Translations under genes and position numbers: made by a program
Notes under the pieces: generated by a model
What the model was told of the DNA's origin: nothing
The model's input: the letters and a program-made list of their open reading frames with translations, nothing else
Databases searched by the model: none
In this document: piece by piece, positions 29,200 through 39,223 of the stretch
Layout of the letters: the number at the start of each line of letters is the position of its first letter
How positions within the stretch are numbered: position 1 is the first letter of the stretch
Assembly: GCA_903642325.1 (NCBI GenBank)
Contig: CAHJWM010000016.1
Coordinates: 39,461-103,460 of the forward strand
Length of the DNA stretch: 64,000 bases
Source of the DNA: Myxococcales bacterium
Lineage (GTDB): Bacteria > Myxococcota_A > Polyangia > Polyangiales > Polyangiaceae
Direction: 5' to 3'

Positions 29200-31020
29200 T
29201 CAATTCTGCGCAAACGTGGCACGCGGTCTTCCACTGGGCGCGGCTCTGCCATGGCGCTCCGGCGGCGGCGTCTCCGACGGGTCGCTGGGCGCAGCCGGCG
29301 GAATGATGGGCGTAGGAGCGGTGCCCGGTTGCGCTTTGAGGATGAACGGCCGCGCGTTGAACGTGGAGCACGCCTCTGAATTACGATGGAATTCCCAGTG
29401 CAAGTACACGTTGCCGTCGGGCGAGACGATCTCGCGCGGAGGCGCGCCGAAGGGGGCCGCGCGCTTTACCGAATCCAGCGCCGCGATGTCGAACGCCGTG
29501 ATGCCACTGAATTTAGTGACGCCCATGCGCACCACGTTGCCGGACTCCTGGTCCAAAATGATCTCGACTTCGGTGCTGAGCTCCTCGTTGTTCATGGGGT
29601 GCGAGGCCGGCAAGTTGTCGAGCGAGCCCAAAAACGAGTCCGCGAAAATCGGGTGGATGCGATTGTGAATCGCGTTCAGGTAGCCCGCGAAGGCGGAGCG
29701 TGCCGTATTCAAGGCGGTTTGATTGCCAGGCTTCACACTCGGAACGTAGTTTTCGATCGCGCTGCGCCAACGGCTAGGATCCATGGGGTGCCATGAGCCG
29801 AGGTGCGCGCTTCTCCTTCGCTCCCCGTCGACCAAACGCTCGCGCGCGAGTTGATCGACGCCGATCGCCGCCACGGCCGTATTGGGTGCGAGGTTCAAAT
29901 TGACGCCGTTCGCGGTGGTGCCGGCGGAGCCGTAACCGAATAGCGCTTGGCCCATGCTGCGCCGTTTGGGCAGCGGATGAGCCTTGCGCGCTTTGGCTTC
30001 GGCTTGTTCTACGAAGGCCACCCGTGGGCCCGGCACGGTGAATCCGCCGTTTTCCGAGGTCACGGCTTCGGGGATTGCGTCGCTCTGTTTGGAAGACGCT
30101 TGTGCCTTCTGTCCCTCCTCCGTGGCATTGCTGGTGTGCGAAAGGTCGGATCCGGTTCGCGCTCCGGTCTCGGTTTGCGCCGGCTCATTGCTCCGTTGAT
30201 GTGCGGGCTCGGAAGCAGCCGGCGGGCGCATGGCGGCGAGCTTGTCCGCTTCCGAGGCGGGCGTTTCCGAGGGTGCATTGTCCTTCGCGCCGGGCTTTTC
30301 CTCGGCTTGCAGCACCCGCGAATGATCGGAATCTCCGGGCAACTTGTCGGGGCTCGCGTGATCCCCTCCTGGAGACGGCTTGGCTTCGTTCTGATCGGCG
30401 CTGGTGATGCGCGCCTGCGTCTCTTGCAGCACGTGATTTGCTTGATCGGCAATGAAGGCCGCATTGGGGTTATCGGGCTGCTTGTCCTCGGTGACTTGCT
30501 TTACCGCGATCTTTTTTGGAATGGTAAGATCGGGCGGGGGCTTGACCTCGGCGGGGGTAGGCTTGGCCTGCAGTGCTTTCTGCTCCGGTTTTGGTTGGGG
30601 AGGCTTCTTCTCTGGGGGTAGCGGTTTTGGCAGCTCGGGTAAGACCCGCTCTTTTTCCGGCGGCTTTTTCTTGGCCTGCGGATCGTCCCGGTCGGCGGTC
30701 TGCGACTGGGGTGGCTTGGCCGCGTCCGGCGTGACGGGCTCGTCCTTCTCGGCTGGCCGTTTCTCCTGCTCCTGATCCTCGTCCTGGAGCGCAATTTCGA
30801 TGGGCGCCCCGACGCCGCGCACGTGGCTCTGCACCGCGCGCGCAAAGCGCTGAATATCGAGGCCCTGCTCCAAGATTTTTGCGCCTTGGTCCGCGCCACC
30901 GCTCCACAACAGATGCACCACCACCGCGGTGGTGATCCATAGAAAGAGTGGGATGTTCGCTTCGCGGCGCATTCGGGACAACCGGCCGGATCGCGGCGAT
31001 CGGCTCAAAAAATCTAACAT
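29200..31020 (-). CDS. TonB-like protein: single N-terminal helix, long Pro/Lys/Glu linker, TonB_C-like domain
   Basis: A 606-residue protein. A short cytoplasmic basic stretch precedes one transmembrane helix (about 22-40). Residues about 80-330 are very rich in Pro, Lys, Glu and Gln, the usual periplasm-spanning linker of TonB proteins. Residues about 450-575 look like a TonB C-terminal domain (TEVEIILDQESGNVVRMGV then FDIAALDSVKRAAPFG). A further Pro-rich tail follows. No exbB, exbD or TonB-dependent receptor lies nearby. It could transmit energy to an unlinked receptor or have a structural envelope role. I chose the ATG at 31020. Confidence 0.8.
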   Translation of the reverse strand: MLDFLSRSPRSGRLSRMRREANIPLFLWITTAVVVHLLWSGGADQGAKILEQGLDIQRFARAVQSHVRGVGAPIEIALQDEDQEQEKRPAEKDEPVTPDAAKPPQSQTADRDDPQAKKKPPEKERVLPELPKPLPPEKKPPQPKPEQKALQAKPTPAEVKPPPDLTIPKKIAVKQVTEDKQPDNPNAAFIADQANHVLQETQARITSADQNEAKPSPGGDHASPDKLPGDSDHSRVLQAEEKPGAKDNAPSETPASEADKLAAMRPPAASEPAHQRSNEPAQTETGARTGSDLSHTSNATEEGQKAQASSKQSDAIPEAVTSENGGFTVPGPRVAFVEQAEAKARKAHPLPKRRSMGQALFGYGSAGTTANGVNLNLAPNTAVAAIGVDQLARERLVDGERRRSAHLGSWHPMDPSRWRSAIENYVPSVKPGNQTALNTARSAFAGYLNAIHNRIHPIFADSFLGSLDNLPASHPMNNEELSTEVEIILDQESGNVVRMGVTKFSGITAFDIAALDSVKRAAPFGAPPREIVSPDGNVYLHWEFHRNSEACSTFNARPFILKAQPGTAPTPIIPPAAPSDPSETPPPERHGRAAPSGRPRATFAQN

Positions 31021-31114
31021 CGGGGCGACTAGCCAGCAATCTTGGCGGCAAATCGCCGCTGCTTCTCCGCCCGACTGCGTAGTTGGGTGGATCGTGCGCG
31101 CGCTCGCGGATCCG

Positions 31115-31960
31115 TCACACTTTGCTGATCGACTCGAAGTGCTCGGCGATCTCTGCCGCGCTCCACACGCCAGCGTCACTCTCCTTGTACTTACCGGCGC
31201 TCTCTACGACCTTGAAGACGCTCATGCGAGCACCAGCGACCGCGAGCACGACGCCCGTCACTTCTTTGGCCAAGGAGCTGGCTAGGAACAGGTGAGCTGG
31301 CGCGACGTGGTCGGGCGACAAGGAGTCCTCGATCTTTTCGAACATGGGCAGATCTTCGGTCAGCCGCGTCTTCGCGATGGGCGCTACCGCGTTGACGCGC
31401 ACGCCGAAACGCTGAAGCTCGATTGATGCAGTACGCGTCAAACCGTAGATGCCGGCCTTCGCCGCCGAATAGTTGGACTGCCCGAAATTCCCGAGCATGC
31501 CGGACACGCTGCTGGTGTTGATGATGGAGCCGCTGCCTTGCGCTTTCATTTCGAGCGCGGCCGCCTGCGTGCACAGGAATGTGCCGGTGAGGTGGACGTC
31601 GAGCACGGCCTGCCATTCGGCTAAGCTCATTTTGAGCAGCGTCTTGTCGCGCAAAACTCCGGCGTTGTTCAGCAGCACGTCGATTCGACCGAAAGTGGAA
31701 ACCGCTTTGGCCACGATGGCCTCGGCACCTTCCTCGGTGGCGACGGTGTCGTAGCTCACCTCCGCGCTGCCGCCGAAGTTGCGGATTTCGGCGACCACGG
31801 CGTCTGCCGCATGCGGCGCATGGCCAGTGCCGTCGCGCAGCCCGCCCAAGTCGTTGACCACGACGCTGGCCCCTTCGCGTGCGAAGAGCAGGGCGGTGGC
31901 GCGGCCGATGCCATTGCCTGCGCCAGTTACGACCGTGACCTTGCCGTCGAGGAGTCCCAT
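31115..31960 (-). CDS. Short-chain dehydrogenase/reductase, MFE-2 (3R)-hydroxyacyl-CoA dehydrogenase-like
   Basis: This 281-residue protein has the SDR Rossmann motif TGAGNGIG (about 13-20), NDLGG, NNAG, and the active-site Ser/Tyr/Lys in INTSSVSG and YSAAK. The combination VVVNDLGG, GVLRDKTLLKMS and GNFGQSNYSAAK resembles the dehydrogenase part of peroxisomal-type multifunctional enzyme 2, which oxidises (3R)-hydroxyacyl-CoA; its substrate here is inferred. A GGAGAT ribosome site precedes the ATG at 31960; the frame upstream is open but lies in the next gene. Confidence 0.9.
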   Translation of the reverse strand: MGLLDGKVTVVTGAGNGIGRATALLFAREGASVVVNDLGGLRDGTGHAPHAADAVVAEIRNFGGSAEVSYDTVATEEGAEAIVAKAVSTFGRIDVLLNNAGVLRDKTLLKMSLAEWQAVLDVHLTGTFLCTQAAALEMKAQGSGSIINTSSVSGMLGNFGQSNYSAAKAGIYGLTRTASIELQRFGVRVNAVAPIAKTRLTEDLPMFEKIEDSLSPDHVAPAHLFLASSLAKEVTGVVLAVAGARMSVFKVVESAGKYKESDAGVWSAAEIAEHFESISKV

Positions 31961-31983
31961 GGATCTCCGTCTAGAGTGCTCAT

Positions 31984-32409
31984 TTAGAAATGAAACAGCA
32001 AGCCGTGTGCGCTGGCACGCGGCTGGGGCTCGCGCTTCGAGCTGGTGAGCGCGTCCAGGCTTGCGGCGAGAGCGACGCCGACCGCTGCTCCGACCAAGTC
32101 CCATGTGAGATCGCGAAACGACGGGTCGCCGCGGCCGGACAGATCGTAAAGCTCTTTGCCCGCGCCGAGGGTGAAAGAGAAGCCGCCGCCAGCGAGCGCT
32201 CGGGCCGTTCGCGTGTCGAGCCAGGCGCTCGATGCGGCATAACCGCCCGCAGCCAACGCCGCCGAAAAGCCGAAATGCAGCGCCTTGTCTGGCCCGAACC
32301 ATGGGTCCGAATCGCTTGCAGAGGCACTGCCGCACCCCAGCAGCAACGCAAGCCCAAACAGTGCCGCGGCAGGCTTCAAGACGCGTTGCGCCGACGACGG
32401 CCGAACCAC
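31984..32409 (-). CDS. Small lipoprotein, DUF2279/YfiM-like
   Basis: A 141-residue protein with a lipoprotein signal (LFGLALLLGCGSA, Cys at about 26). DKALHFGFSAALAAGGYA follows, then GAGKELYD and DLTWDLVGAAVGV, the landmarks of the DUF2279/YfiM family. Function is unknown; the family tends to have conserved His, Lys and Asp residues at the membrane face. It starts with GTG at 32409, inside the last 34 bases of the trypsin-like gene, so the two are coupled. Confidence 0.75.
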   Translation of the reverse strand: MVRPSSAQRVLKPAAALFGLALLLGCGSASASDSDPWFGPDKALHFGFSAALAAGGYAASSAWLDTRTARALAGGGFSFTLGAGKELYDLSGRGDPSFRDLTWDLVGAAVGVALAASLDALTSSKREPQPRASAHGLLFHF

Positions 32410-33770
32410 GCGCAGCCCACGAGCAGTGCCGCAACGACGGCGCCATTTTCGTGGTCGTTACTCGTGCTCAGGGCGCAGCTCGCCGAAACGTGACCTTTGA
32501 CCACCGTCTCGGTCTGGGGCGTGCAGACACCGAGCGAGTCCGAGCACGTGTAATCAGTGGGGCAGCCAGCGCCGTTTTGTCCGCAAGGCGGCACGCAGAT
32601 CCCGGGCGGCTTGGCGCGAGATGAATAACAGCGATAGGCGCCGGGGCAATCATGATCGCTGTCGCAACTGTCTCCGAGCGCGCTCACGGTGGGCGTGACG
32701 CTTTGTACGGGCGGTGGGGTGTCGTTCGTAGGGGTTTCGGACTCGCCACCGCTCGAGCTCGGGTCACCCGCGCTCCCGCCCGTGCTCGTGCCGCCGCCCG
32801 TGCTCGCGCCCCCGCTCGCGGCGGAGGTGCCGCCACTGGCGCCGCCCGTCGGAATCACGGCGCCGCCGCCCGTGTCGTTCACCCACGACGCCGGCAGGTA
32901 ACCGCCCGCCTTGGCCGCGTCTTTACCCGCCGTGCGGATGAAGTCTGCCCAGTTCGCAACGTTGGAATAGAGCGCATACGTGCAGTCGGTGTCCCCCCGC
33001 GAGGTAACGCCGAAGACGCGCCCTGCCGCGTCCAAGGCCGGGCCGCCGGAGTCACCTGAGCAAACGGGGCTATTACCGACGAATTCATCCGCTTCGGTTC
33101 CGGCTGCGGGTGGGCACTTGGTACCCACGCAATACACGCCTGAGCCGTCGAAACGCATGCGGTTGCCGGCGGTCGCGCCCTTGCTGTCCTTTGGATCCTG
33201 CAGGCCGTAGCCGACTGCGGAAAACCCCTCATCGGCGGCGGTGGTGAGCCCCAGCGCAGGGACGATAGGCGTAGCCGCGGAGCTCGGGACGTTGCTGTTC
33301 AAGATCAGGAGCGCGACGTCGTAGCCACACACGCTGCTGCTGCCAGGCGCCTGGCGGATCTGGTTTACCGCGAACAGTGTGCCGCCACTAGTCTGAGGCT
33401 GAGCGTCGGTCGAGACGAAGATCTGCTTGGGATCGTATTGACCCGTGAACCGAGTGCTGTCGCAATCGACCTGTTCGCTCGAGCCATCGCCGATCTGCGC
33501 GATACAGTGGCGAGCGGTGAGGACGAGGTTTGGAGCGAGCAGGGAGCCGCTGCAAAACACCGCCACCTGGTTGTGAACTTTGAACGCGAGTGCCACTACG
33601 CCACGCGTCGCTGAGTCCAAATACCCGCCGATGATCGGGGCGCTGGTGGCCCGAGGCTGCTCCGCGGTGCTCCCGTCGGAGCTGCCCGCGCTACCGCAGG
33701 CCCAAAGGAACGAGGCGACCAACGGTGCCCAGGAGGCGCGTCGAAATGCTTTCAATTTAGCGCAAATCAT
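32376..33770 (-). CDS. Trypsin-like serine protease lipoprotein with MYXO-CTERM-like C-terminus
   Basis: A 464-residue protein. The N-terminus has a signal with a lipobox-like SFLWACGS. The S1 domain (about 45-285) starts IIGGYLD and carries the triad in LTARHC, YDVALLIL and GDSGGP. A Gly/Ser/Thr-rich linker follows (about 300-345), then a Cys-rich segment (CDSDHDCPGAYRC, CVPPCGQNGAGC). The C-terminus has a Cys, a hydrophobic helix and RRRRNAS, as in MYXO-CTERM sorting tags. It is likely exported and held at the cell surface. I chose the ATG at 33770 because it starts the signal peptide. Confidence 0.9.
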   Translation of the reverse strand: MICAKLKAFRRASWAPLVASFLWACGSAGSSDGSTAEQPRATSAPIIGGYLDSATRGVVALAFKVHNQVAVFCSGSLLAPNLVLTARHCIAQIGDGSSEQVDCDSTRFTGQYDPKQIFVSTDAQPQTSGGTLFAVNQIRQAPGSSSVCGYDVALLILNSNVPSSAATPIVPALGLTTAADEGFSAVGYGLQDPKDSKGATAGNRMRFDGSGVYCVGTKCPPAAGTEADEFVGNSPVCSGDSGGPALDAAGRVFGVTSRGDTDCTYALYSNVANWADFIRTAGKDAAKAGGYLPASWVNDTGGGAVIPTGGASGGTSAASGGASTGGGTSTGGSAGDPSSSGGESETPTNDTPPPVQSVTPTVSALGDSCDSDHDCPGAYRCYSSRAKPPGICVPPCGQNGAGCPTDYTCSDSLGVCTPQTETVVKGHVSASCALSTSNDHENGAVVAALLVGCAWFGRRRRNAS

Positions 33771-33924
33771 AGTGGCCGAAACCAGCCGTCGCAAGCCGCT
33801 TGCCGCCGAAAACCGATCTCGCAAAAGCTGGGGCGCGCATGGATGACAGTAATGCGCCCTTGTGGCGGCCTTCGACCACCGCCAGCAGCCGTACTACAAG
33901 AATGTTACGCTGACAGCTCCCGAC

Positions 33925-36048
33925 ATGACAGACACGCTTACCGCCAGCTCTCTCGGTTCCTTCGCTAGAGGCCGTCGCGTTCTAGTAACGAGCGCGCTCC
34001 CTTACGCAAACGGACACATCCACCTCGGGCATCTGGTGGAGTACATCCAAACCGACATTTGGGTGCGCTTCCAGCGCATGCGCGGTGCGCGCGTGTTGTA
34101 CGTGTGCGCCGACGACACGCACGGGACATCGATCATGATCCGCGCGCGCCAGGAGGGCCGCTCGGAACAAGAGCTCATCGCAGCCATGAGCGCGGCGCAC
34201 CAGCGAGATTTTACCGGGTTTCAGATCGCATTCGATCACTACGGCAGCACGAACTCGGAGCGGAATCGCGAGTACTGCGCCCAGATCTGGGGCGCGTTAC
34301 GGAGCGCAGATTTCGTGGTGGAGCGTGAGGTAACGCAGCTCTTCGATCCGACGGCGGGCGTGTTCCTGGCAGACCGCTTCGTGAAAGGACGCTGCCCACG
34401 CTGCGACACACCGGACCAATACGGCGACTCATGCGACCATTGTGGAAGCACTTATAGCCCGACCGAGCTGAAGGACCCCGTGAGCACCTTGAGCGGCGCG
34501 CGCCCGGAGCTCAAAAGCGCGCATCACTTGTTCGTAAAAATCGAGAAGTTGCGCGGCTTTCTCACGGAATGGACGCAAGAGCCCGGGCGCTTGCAACCGG
34601 AGATTGCCAACTACCTCAAGGGTCACTTCTTGGCCGACGAGCTCCGCGATTGGGATGTCTCCCGCCCGGCTCCCTACTTCGGTTTCGAGATCCCGGATTC
34701 GCCCGGCAATTACTGGTACGTCTGGTTCGACGCGCCAATCGGCTACTTGGCGGCAACCTCCGAATGGTGCGACGCAAACGGCGAAGCGTTCGACGCCTGG
34801 TGGCGGTCGACCGACACGGAGATCTATCATTTCATCGGCAAAGACATCGTTTACTTCCATACTTTGTTTTGGCCCGCGATGCTCCACGTGGCCGGTTTTC
34901 CGCTACCCAAGCGAGTGCAAGCGCACGGATTTTTGACCGTCAACGGCGAGAAAATGTCCAAGTCGAAGGGCACTTTCGTGCTCGCCTCGACGTACCTCGA
35001 ACACTTGGACCCTGCGCATCTGCGTTATTTTTACGCGAGCAAGCTCGGCCCCAAGGTGGACGACCTCGACCTGAATTTGGAAGAGCTCGCCGTCAAGGTG
35101 AATGCGGACTTGGTCGGCAAAGTCGTCAATCTCGCCAGTCGCACGGCGCGCTTCGTGAAAGAGAGCGGCCTGTCCCAAGAGTACCCCGAGGATGGCGGCT
35201 TGTTTCGCGAAGCCGCCGCGAGCGGGATAGCGATCGCTGAGGCGTACGAGGCCTGCGATTTCGCGCGGGCCATGCGCTTGATCATGGGTCTCGCGGACCG
35301 AGCCAACGAATACATCGACCGTGAGGAGCCGTGGAAGCTGAAGAAGCAGCCGAGCAGCGCTGCGGCCCTGCGCGACGTATGCACCGTGGCCCTCAACTTG
35401 TACTGGCAGCTCGTGACCTACCTAGCCCCGGTTTTGCCGAAGCTCGCCGAGCAAAGCGAAAAGCTGCTCGGCGGCTCGTTGGCGAGCTTCGCTGCCGCTG
35501 AACAGCCGTTGCTCGGGACGCCCGTGGCAGAGTTCGAGCATCTCATGCAAAGGGTCGATTCGAAAAAGGTCGAGGCCGTGATGGCCGCAACACGCGACGC
35601 CGCAACCGATGCTGCCGCGAGCGCAGTGGGTGTAAGTGCGCCATCGCCTACCTCCGCCCCGGTGCTGAACCAACCCTTCGAGGACGATGGTGAGGCTTTG
35701 GCCGGTGAGCCTTTGGCGCCGGAGTGCTCTTTCGATGACTTCGCAAAGATCGATCTGCGCGTCGCGCGTGTGCTGACCGCGGTCGTCATCCCTGAAGCCA
35801 ACAAGCTGCTTAGGCTGACGGTGAGCCTGGGCGGGGAAGCCACACGCGAGATCATCGCCGGCATCAAGTCTGCGTACGCGCCGGAGGCGCTCGTCGGGCG
35901 GCTCGTGGTGGTGGTCGCCAACCTTGCGCCGCGTAAAATGAAATTTGGCGTAAGCCAAGGCATGGTGATCGCGGCTGGTCCGGGAGCCGCGGAAATTTAC
36001 ATTCTGGCCCCCGACAGCGGCGCAAAACCAGGGCAGCGCGTGCATTGA
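33925..36048 (+). CDS. metG: Methionyl-tRNA synthetase with C-terminal tRNA-binding domain
   Basis: A 707-residue class I synthetase. It shows the HIGH-type motif HIHLGH (about 31-36), a zinc knuckle CPRC/CDHC near 150-165, KMSKS in [11 protein letters not shown] (near 340) and a C-terminal EMAP/Trbp111 domain starting [12 protein letters not shown] (about 610-707). It charges initiator and elongator tRNA(Met). A linker of about 60 Ala/Ser/Pro-rich residues precedes the tRNA-binding domain. I chose the ATG at 33925; a GTG at 33862 in frame would add 21 residues. Confidence 0.97.
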   Translation: MTDTLTASSLGSFARGRRVLVTSALPYANGHIHLGHLVEYIQTDIWVRFQRMRGARVLYVCADDTHGTSIMIRARQEGRSEQELIAAMSAAHQRDFTGFQIAFDHYGSTNSERNREYCAQIWGALRSADFVVEREVTQLFDPTAGVFLADRFVKGRCPRCDTPDQYGDSCDHCGSTYSPTELKDPVSTLSGARPELKSAHHLFVKIEKLRGFLTEWTQEPGRLQPEIANYLKGHFLADELRDWDVSRPAPYFGFEIPDSPGNYWYVWFDAPIGYLAATSEWCDANGEAFDAWWRSTDTEIYHFIGKDIVYFHTLFWPAMLHVAGFPLPKRVQAHGFLTVNGEKMSKSKGTFVLASTYLEHLDPAHLRYFYASKLGPKVDDLDLNLEELAVKVNADLVGKVVNLASRTARFVKESGLSQEYPEDGGLFREAAASGIAIAEAYEACDFARAMRLIMGLADRANEYIDREEPWKLKKQPSSAAALRDVCTVALNLYWQLVTYLAPVLPKLAEQSEKLLGGSLASFAAAEQPLLGTPVAEFEHLMQRVDSKKVEAVMAATRDAATDAAASAVGVSAPSPTSAPVLNQPFEDDGEALAGEPLAPECSFDDFAKIDLRVARVLTAVVIPEANKLLRLTVSLGGEATREIIAGIKSAYAPEALVGRLVVVVANLAPRKMKFGVSQGMVIAAGPGAAEIYILAPDSGAKPGQRVH

Positions 36049-36118
36049 CGTTTGCGGGACGCGCGTGGAAGTGCGAGGCTTTTCGACCTGAGCTCGCGCC
36101 GGCCGGGCCCGCTTCGAA

Positions 36119-37828
36119 ATGCGTTCTATCTTCGGTTTGTTGGGCCCCGGGTGCGGGCTTCTCTTCGTCGCAGCCGGTTGCGCGACCGGCCCCGACGCGT
36201 CGACCGCGGCCAGCGGCGGTCCAGTTGAAGTCGGCGGTCAAGGCGAAGTCGGCAGCGCGGCGGCGGGAATGGGCGGCTCGGGCACGCTGACGTGCAAAAG
36301 CGAGGGCCGCCCGGCGTCGCCGTTGTCGCTCCTCACGCGCGCGCAATACGACGCCACCATCACGGATCTGCTGGGCGATGGCTCGCGGCCGTCGGCGAGC
36401 TTCCCGCCGGAGAACGAGGTTGCAGGTTTCAACAACAACACCGAAGTGCACATCGCGAATCCATCGCTCGTCGAGCAGCTCATGGCAGCCGCAGAAGGCA
36501 TCGCCGGTCGCGCGGTAGCCGCGAATCTGAGTGGGCTCGCGCCGTGCGCGGGCAGCGGCCTCGCCGAGCAAGTCGAGTGCGGCAAATCGTTCGTGTCCAC
36601 GTTCGGTAAAAGGGCGTTTCGCCGTCCGCTCGTGGCCGAGGAGAGTCGAGCGTTCGAGACGCTATTTGCGGGCATCGACGTGTCGCGGGGTTACGCGAGT
36701 GCCGTCGAGCTCACTGTGCAAGCGATGCTGCAGTCGCCGCAGTTTCTGTATCGCGCCGACTCGAAGCGCGCCGCCACGCCCGAAACGGGCGCCGTCGCTC
36801 TGGACGGTTATCAATTGGCTTCTCGTCTCTCGTACTTCCTGGTCGGTTCGATGCCGGACGCTCCGCTTTTTGCGGCCGCCGATTCCGGCAAGCTCGCGAA
36901 TTCCGCCGAAATCGAGGAACAAGCTCGGCGCTTGCTCGAAGGCAGCAAGGCTCGCGCCATGGTGCGGGATTTCAACCAGCACTGGTTGCGGCTCGATCAG
37001 TTGGCCGGGCTTGCGCGGACCGAGCCCGATGACCAGACCGAGCTCAAAGGCATTGGGGAGGATTACCGTGAATCGCTGCAGCAGTTCCTGGATCACGTGT
37101 ACTGGGACACGGGTGACCTGAGCTCCTTGTTCCTCGCCCCCGCCACGTTCGTGAACGGGCGCTTGGCCAAGCTGTTCGGGCTGGAAGCGAAGGGCAGTGG
37201 CTTCGTCTCGGCCGGAGCGGCGCCGGGTCAAGTCGGTCTATTGACCCAGCCAGCGCTGATGGCAATGCTCGCTCATTCCGATCAGTCGGGGCCGGTGCAG
37301 CGCGGCGTATTCGTGCGTGAGCAGATCTTGTGCATCCCGGTGCCGCCGCCACCGCCGAATTTCAATCCCGTAGCGCCTGATCCCGATCCGTCGCTCACCA
37401 CGCGGGCGCGCTTTGCGGTGCACACTCAGTCAAGCGCCTGTGCCGGCTGCCATGCGCTGATTGACGGCACCGGCTTTGGCTTCGAGAGTTACGATCAGTT
37501 GGGTCGCTACCGCACGATGGAAAACGGCCTCCCGATCGATGATTCCGGTGAGATGCTCGGCAGTGACGAAGCGGAGCTCGACGGACCGTTCCGCGGGGCG
37601 GCGGAGCTATCGCGGCGCATCGCCAAGAGCCCGCGTGCTCAGAATTGTTTGGCCACGAATTGGTTTCGCTATGCCATGGGCCGCGTCGAGACCGACGCGG
37701 ACGGCTGCAGTTTGCTCGACGTCCAGCGGAAATTCTCGGCCTCGGGCGGGCGATTCAAGGAGCTGCTAGTGGCCCTGACGTTGACAGATGCCTTTCGTTA
37801 CCGGCCCGCGATGCTGGAGGACCAATGA
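36119..37828 (+). CDS. DUF1592-family lipoprotein with one CxxCH motif
   Basis: A 569-residue protein. A lipoprotein signal (LLFVAAGCATG) is followed by a Gly-rich stretch. The order of domains fits the DUF1587, DUF1595, DUF1592, DUF1588 and DUF1585 series: PLSLLTRAQYDATITDLLG, FGKRAFRRPL, LASRLSYFLVGSMPD, HSDQSGPVQRGVFVREQILC, and RRIAKSPRAQNCLATNWFRYAMGR. One possible heme c site, CAGCH, is in the DUF1588 part. These proteins are common in myxobacteria and planctomycetes, and their function is unknown. The stop overlaps the DUF1552 start as ATGA. Confidence 0.92.
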   Translation: MRSIFGLLGPGCGLLFVAAGCATGPDASTAASGGPVEVGGQGEVGSAAAGMGGSGTLTCKSEGRPASPLSLLTRAQYDATITDLLGDGSRPSASFPPENEVAGFNNNTEVHIANPSLVEQLMAAAEGIAGRAVAANLSGLAPCAGSGLAEQVECGKSFVSTFGKRAFRRPLVAEESRAFETLFAGIDVSRGYASAVELTVQAMLQSPQFLYRADSKRAATPETGAVALDGYQLASRLSYFLVGSMPDAPLFAAADSGKLANSAEIEEQARRLLEGSKARAMVRDFNQHWLRLDQLAGLARTEPDDQTELKGIGEDYRESLQQFLDHVYWDTGDLSSLFLAPATFVNGRLAKLFGLEAKGSGFVSAGAAPGQVGLLTQPALMAMLAHSDQSGPVQRGVFVREQILCIPVPPPPPNFNPVAPDPDPSLTTRARFAVHTQSSACAGCHALIDGTGFGFESYDQLGRYRTMENGLPIDDSGEMLGSDEAELDGPFRGAAELSRRIAKSPRAQNCLATNWFRYAMGRVETDADGCSLLDVQRKFSASGGRFKELLVALTLTDAFRYRPAMLEDQ

Positions 37829-39174
37829 GCGTGCGCTTTCGCAAAGACAACCCGCTCACTCGGCGCCATTTCCTACGTGCCGCGGGCGGCGCTGTCGTGG
37901 CCGTACCGCTCCTGTCGTCGCTGCGCGCAGGCGCCGCCGTCGAGTCTTTTCCGAAGCGCTTAGTGCTGATGTACACGCCCAACGGCGTTGTATCGGACGC
38001 GTGGTGGCCGACCAATGTGAGTAGTGAGACCGCCTTCGACTTGAACGAGATTCACACGCCGCTGGCCGAGTTCAAGGATCGCCTGTTGTTCGTGGGCGGC
38101 GTCGACTTGACGATCACCAATACGGGTCCTGGCGGCCTGCACCAGAAGGGGATTGGCGGGCTCTTCACTGGTCAGCAATTGCAGAGCGGTGACTTGTTCG
38201 TCGACGGTTGTGGCCAGCGTGCGGGTTGGGCCAACGGTATCAGCGTCGATCAGCGGGCGGCCAAGTTGCTGGCGGCAGGCACGCCGATCACGAGTTTAGA
38301 GCTGGGCGTTCGCGCCACTGAAAATGACGTACAGGGCCGGATCGCTTATGCCGGTCCCGGTGCACCGCTCCCGCCCATGAACGATCCGAGCGACGTATTT
38401 CAGCGCCTGTTCAGCGGTTTTGGTCAAAGCAGCGACGACCTTGCCGAGCTTCGCGCTCGGCGGCGGTCGGTGCTCGACACGGTGCAAGCCCAATTCAAAG
38501 TGCTGTCCGGCCGCGTCAGCACCGAGGATCGAGAAAAACTCGACGCGCACCTGAGCTTGGTGCGCGACTTGGAGAGTCGCATGGCGATCACCGGCAACGG
38601 CAGCCAGACGTGCGTGGCGCCCTCGGTGCCCGCCGCGCTCGATCCGACGAGTGAGGACGACATGCCCACGATCGCCGCGCTCCACCTGGACATGTTGGCG
38701 ACGGCGTTTGCGTGTGACCTGACACGCGTCGCGAGCTTTCAAATCTCTACGTCGCTGAACCACATCCGCTACCCGTGGCTGAACAGCCTGGGCGAGGGCC
38801 ATGCCTTGTCTCACGAGGGGCCAAGTGACGCCGAGGCACGCGCGGAGCTCGTCGCCCGTCAGACGTGGCATAGCCAGCTGCTCGCGAATTTTCTAGCTCG
38901 ATTGGGGCAAATCCCCGAAGGCTCGGGCACCGTGCTCGACAACACGCTCGTGCTGTGGGGCAACGAGGTTTCGGAGGGCAACACACATTCCCACCAAAAC
39001 ATGCCTTTCCTGTTGGCGGGCGGCGGCTGGTACTTCCGTACGGGGCGCTCGGTTCACTACCAGTCGGCCTCGCACAACGACCTATTGGTTTCGGTGCTCA
39101 ACGCCATGGGCGACGATGCGACGACCTTCGGGCAAGCGGATACCTGTCACGGGCCGCTGGCGAATCTCGTCTGA
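37825..39174 (+). CDS. DUF1552 family TAT-exported protein
   Basis: A 449-residue protein with a twin-arginine signal (TRRHFLRAAGGAVVAVPLL). It shows the DUF1552 landmarks KRLVLMYTPNGVVSDAWWP, RIAYAGPGAPLPPMNDPS, FQRLFSGF and a C-terminal LVLWGNEVSEGNTHSHQNM. DUF1552 is related to the DUF1501/sulfatase-like superfamily, but no activity is established. It overlaps the DUF1592 gene by 4 bp (ATGA), and the pair is found together in other genomes, so they probably act together in the periplasm or at the cell surface. Confidence 0.93.
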   Translation: MSVRFRKDNPLTRRHFLRAAGGAVVAVPLLSSLRAGAAVESFPKRLVLMYTPNGVVSDAWWPTNVSSETAFDLNEIHTPLAEFKDRLLFVGGVDLTITNTGPGGLHQKGIGGLFTGQQLQSGDLFVDGCGQRAGWANGISVDQRAAKLLAAGTPITSLELGVRATENDVQGRIAYAGPGAPLPPMNDPSDVFQRLFSGFGQSSDDLAELRARRRSVLDTVQAQFKVLSGRVSTEDREKLDAHLSLVRDLESRMAITGNGSQTCVAPSVPAALDPTSEDDMPTIAALHLDMLATAFACDLTRVASFQISTSLNHIRYPWLNSLGEGHALSHEGPSDAEARAELVARQTWHSQLLANFLARLGQIPEGSGTVLDNTLVLWGNEVSEGNTHSHQNMPFLLAGGGWYFRTGRSVHYQSASHNDLLVSVLNAMGDDATTFGQADTCHGPLANLV

Positions 39175-39223
39175 GGCGGCGCTGTCGCTAGCTTCCTGCC
39201 CGAAATTGAGCTTAAAAGTCGAT

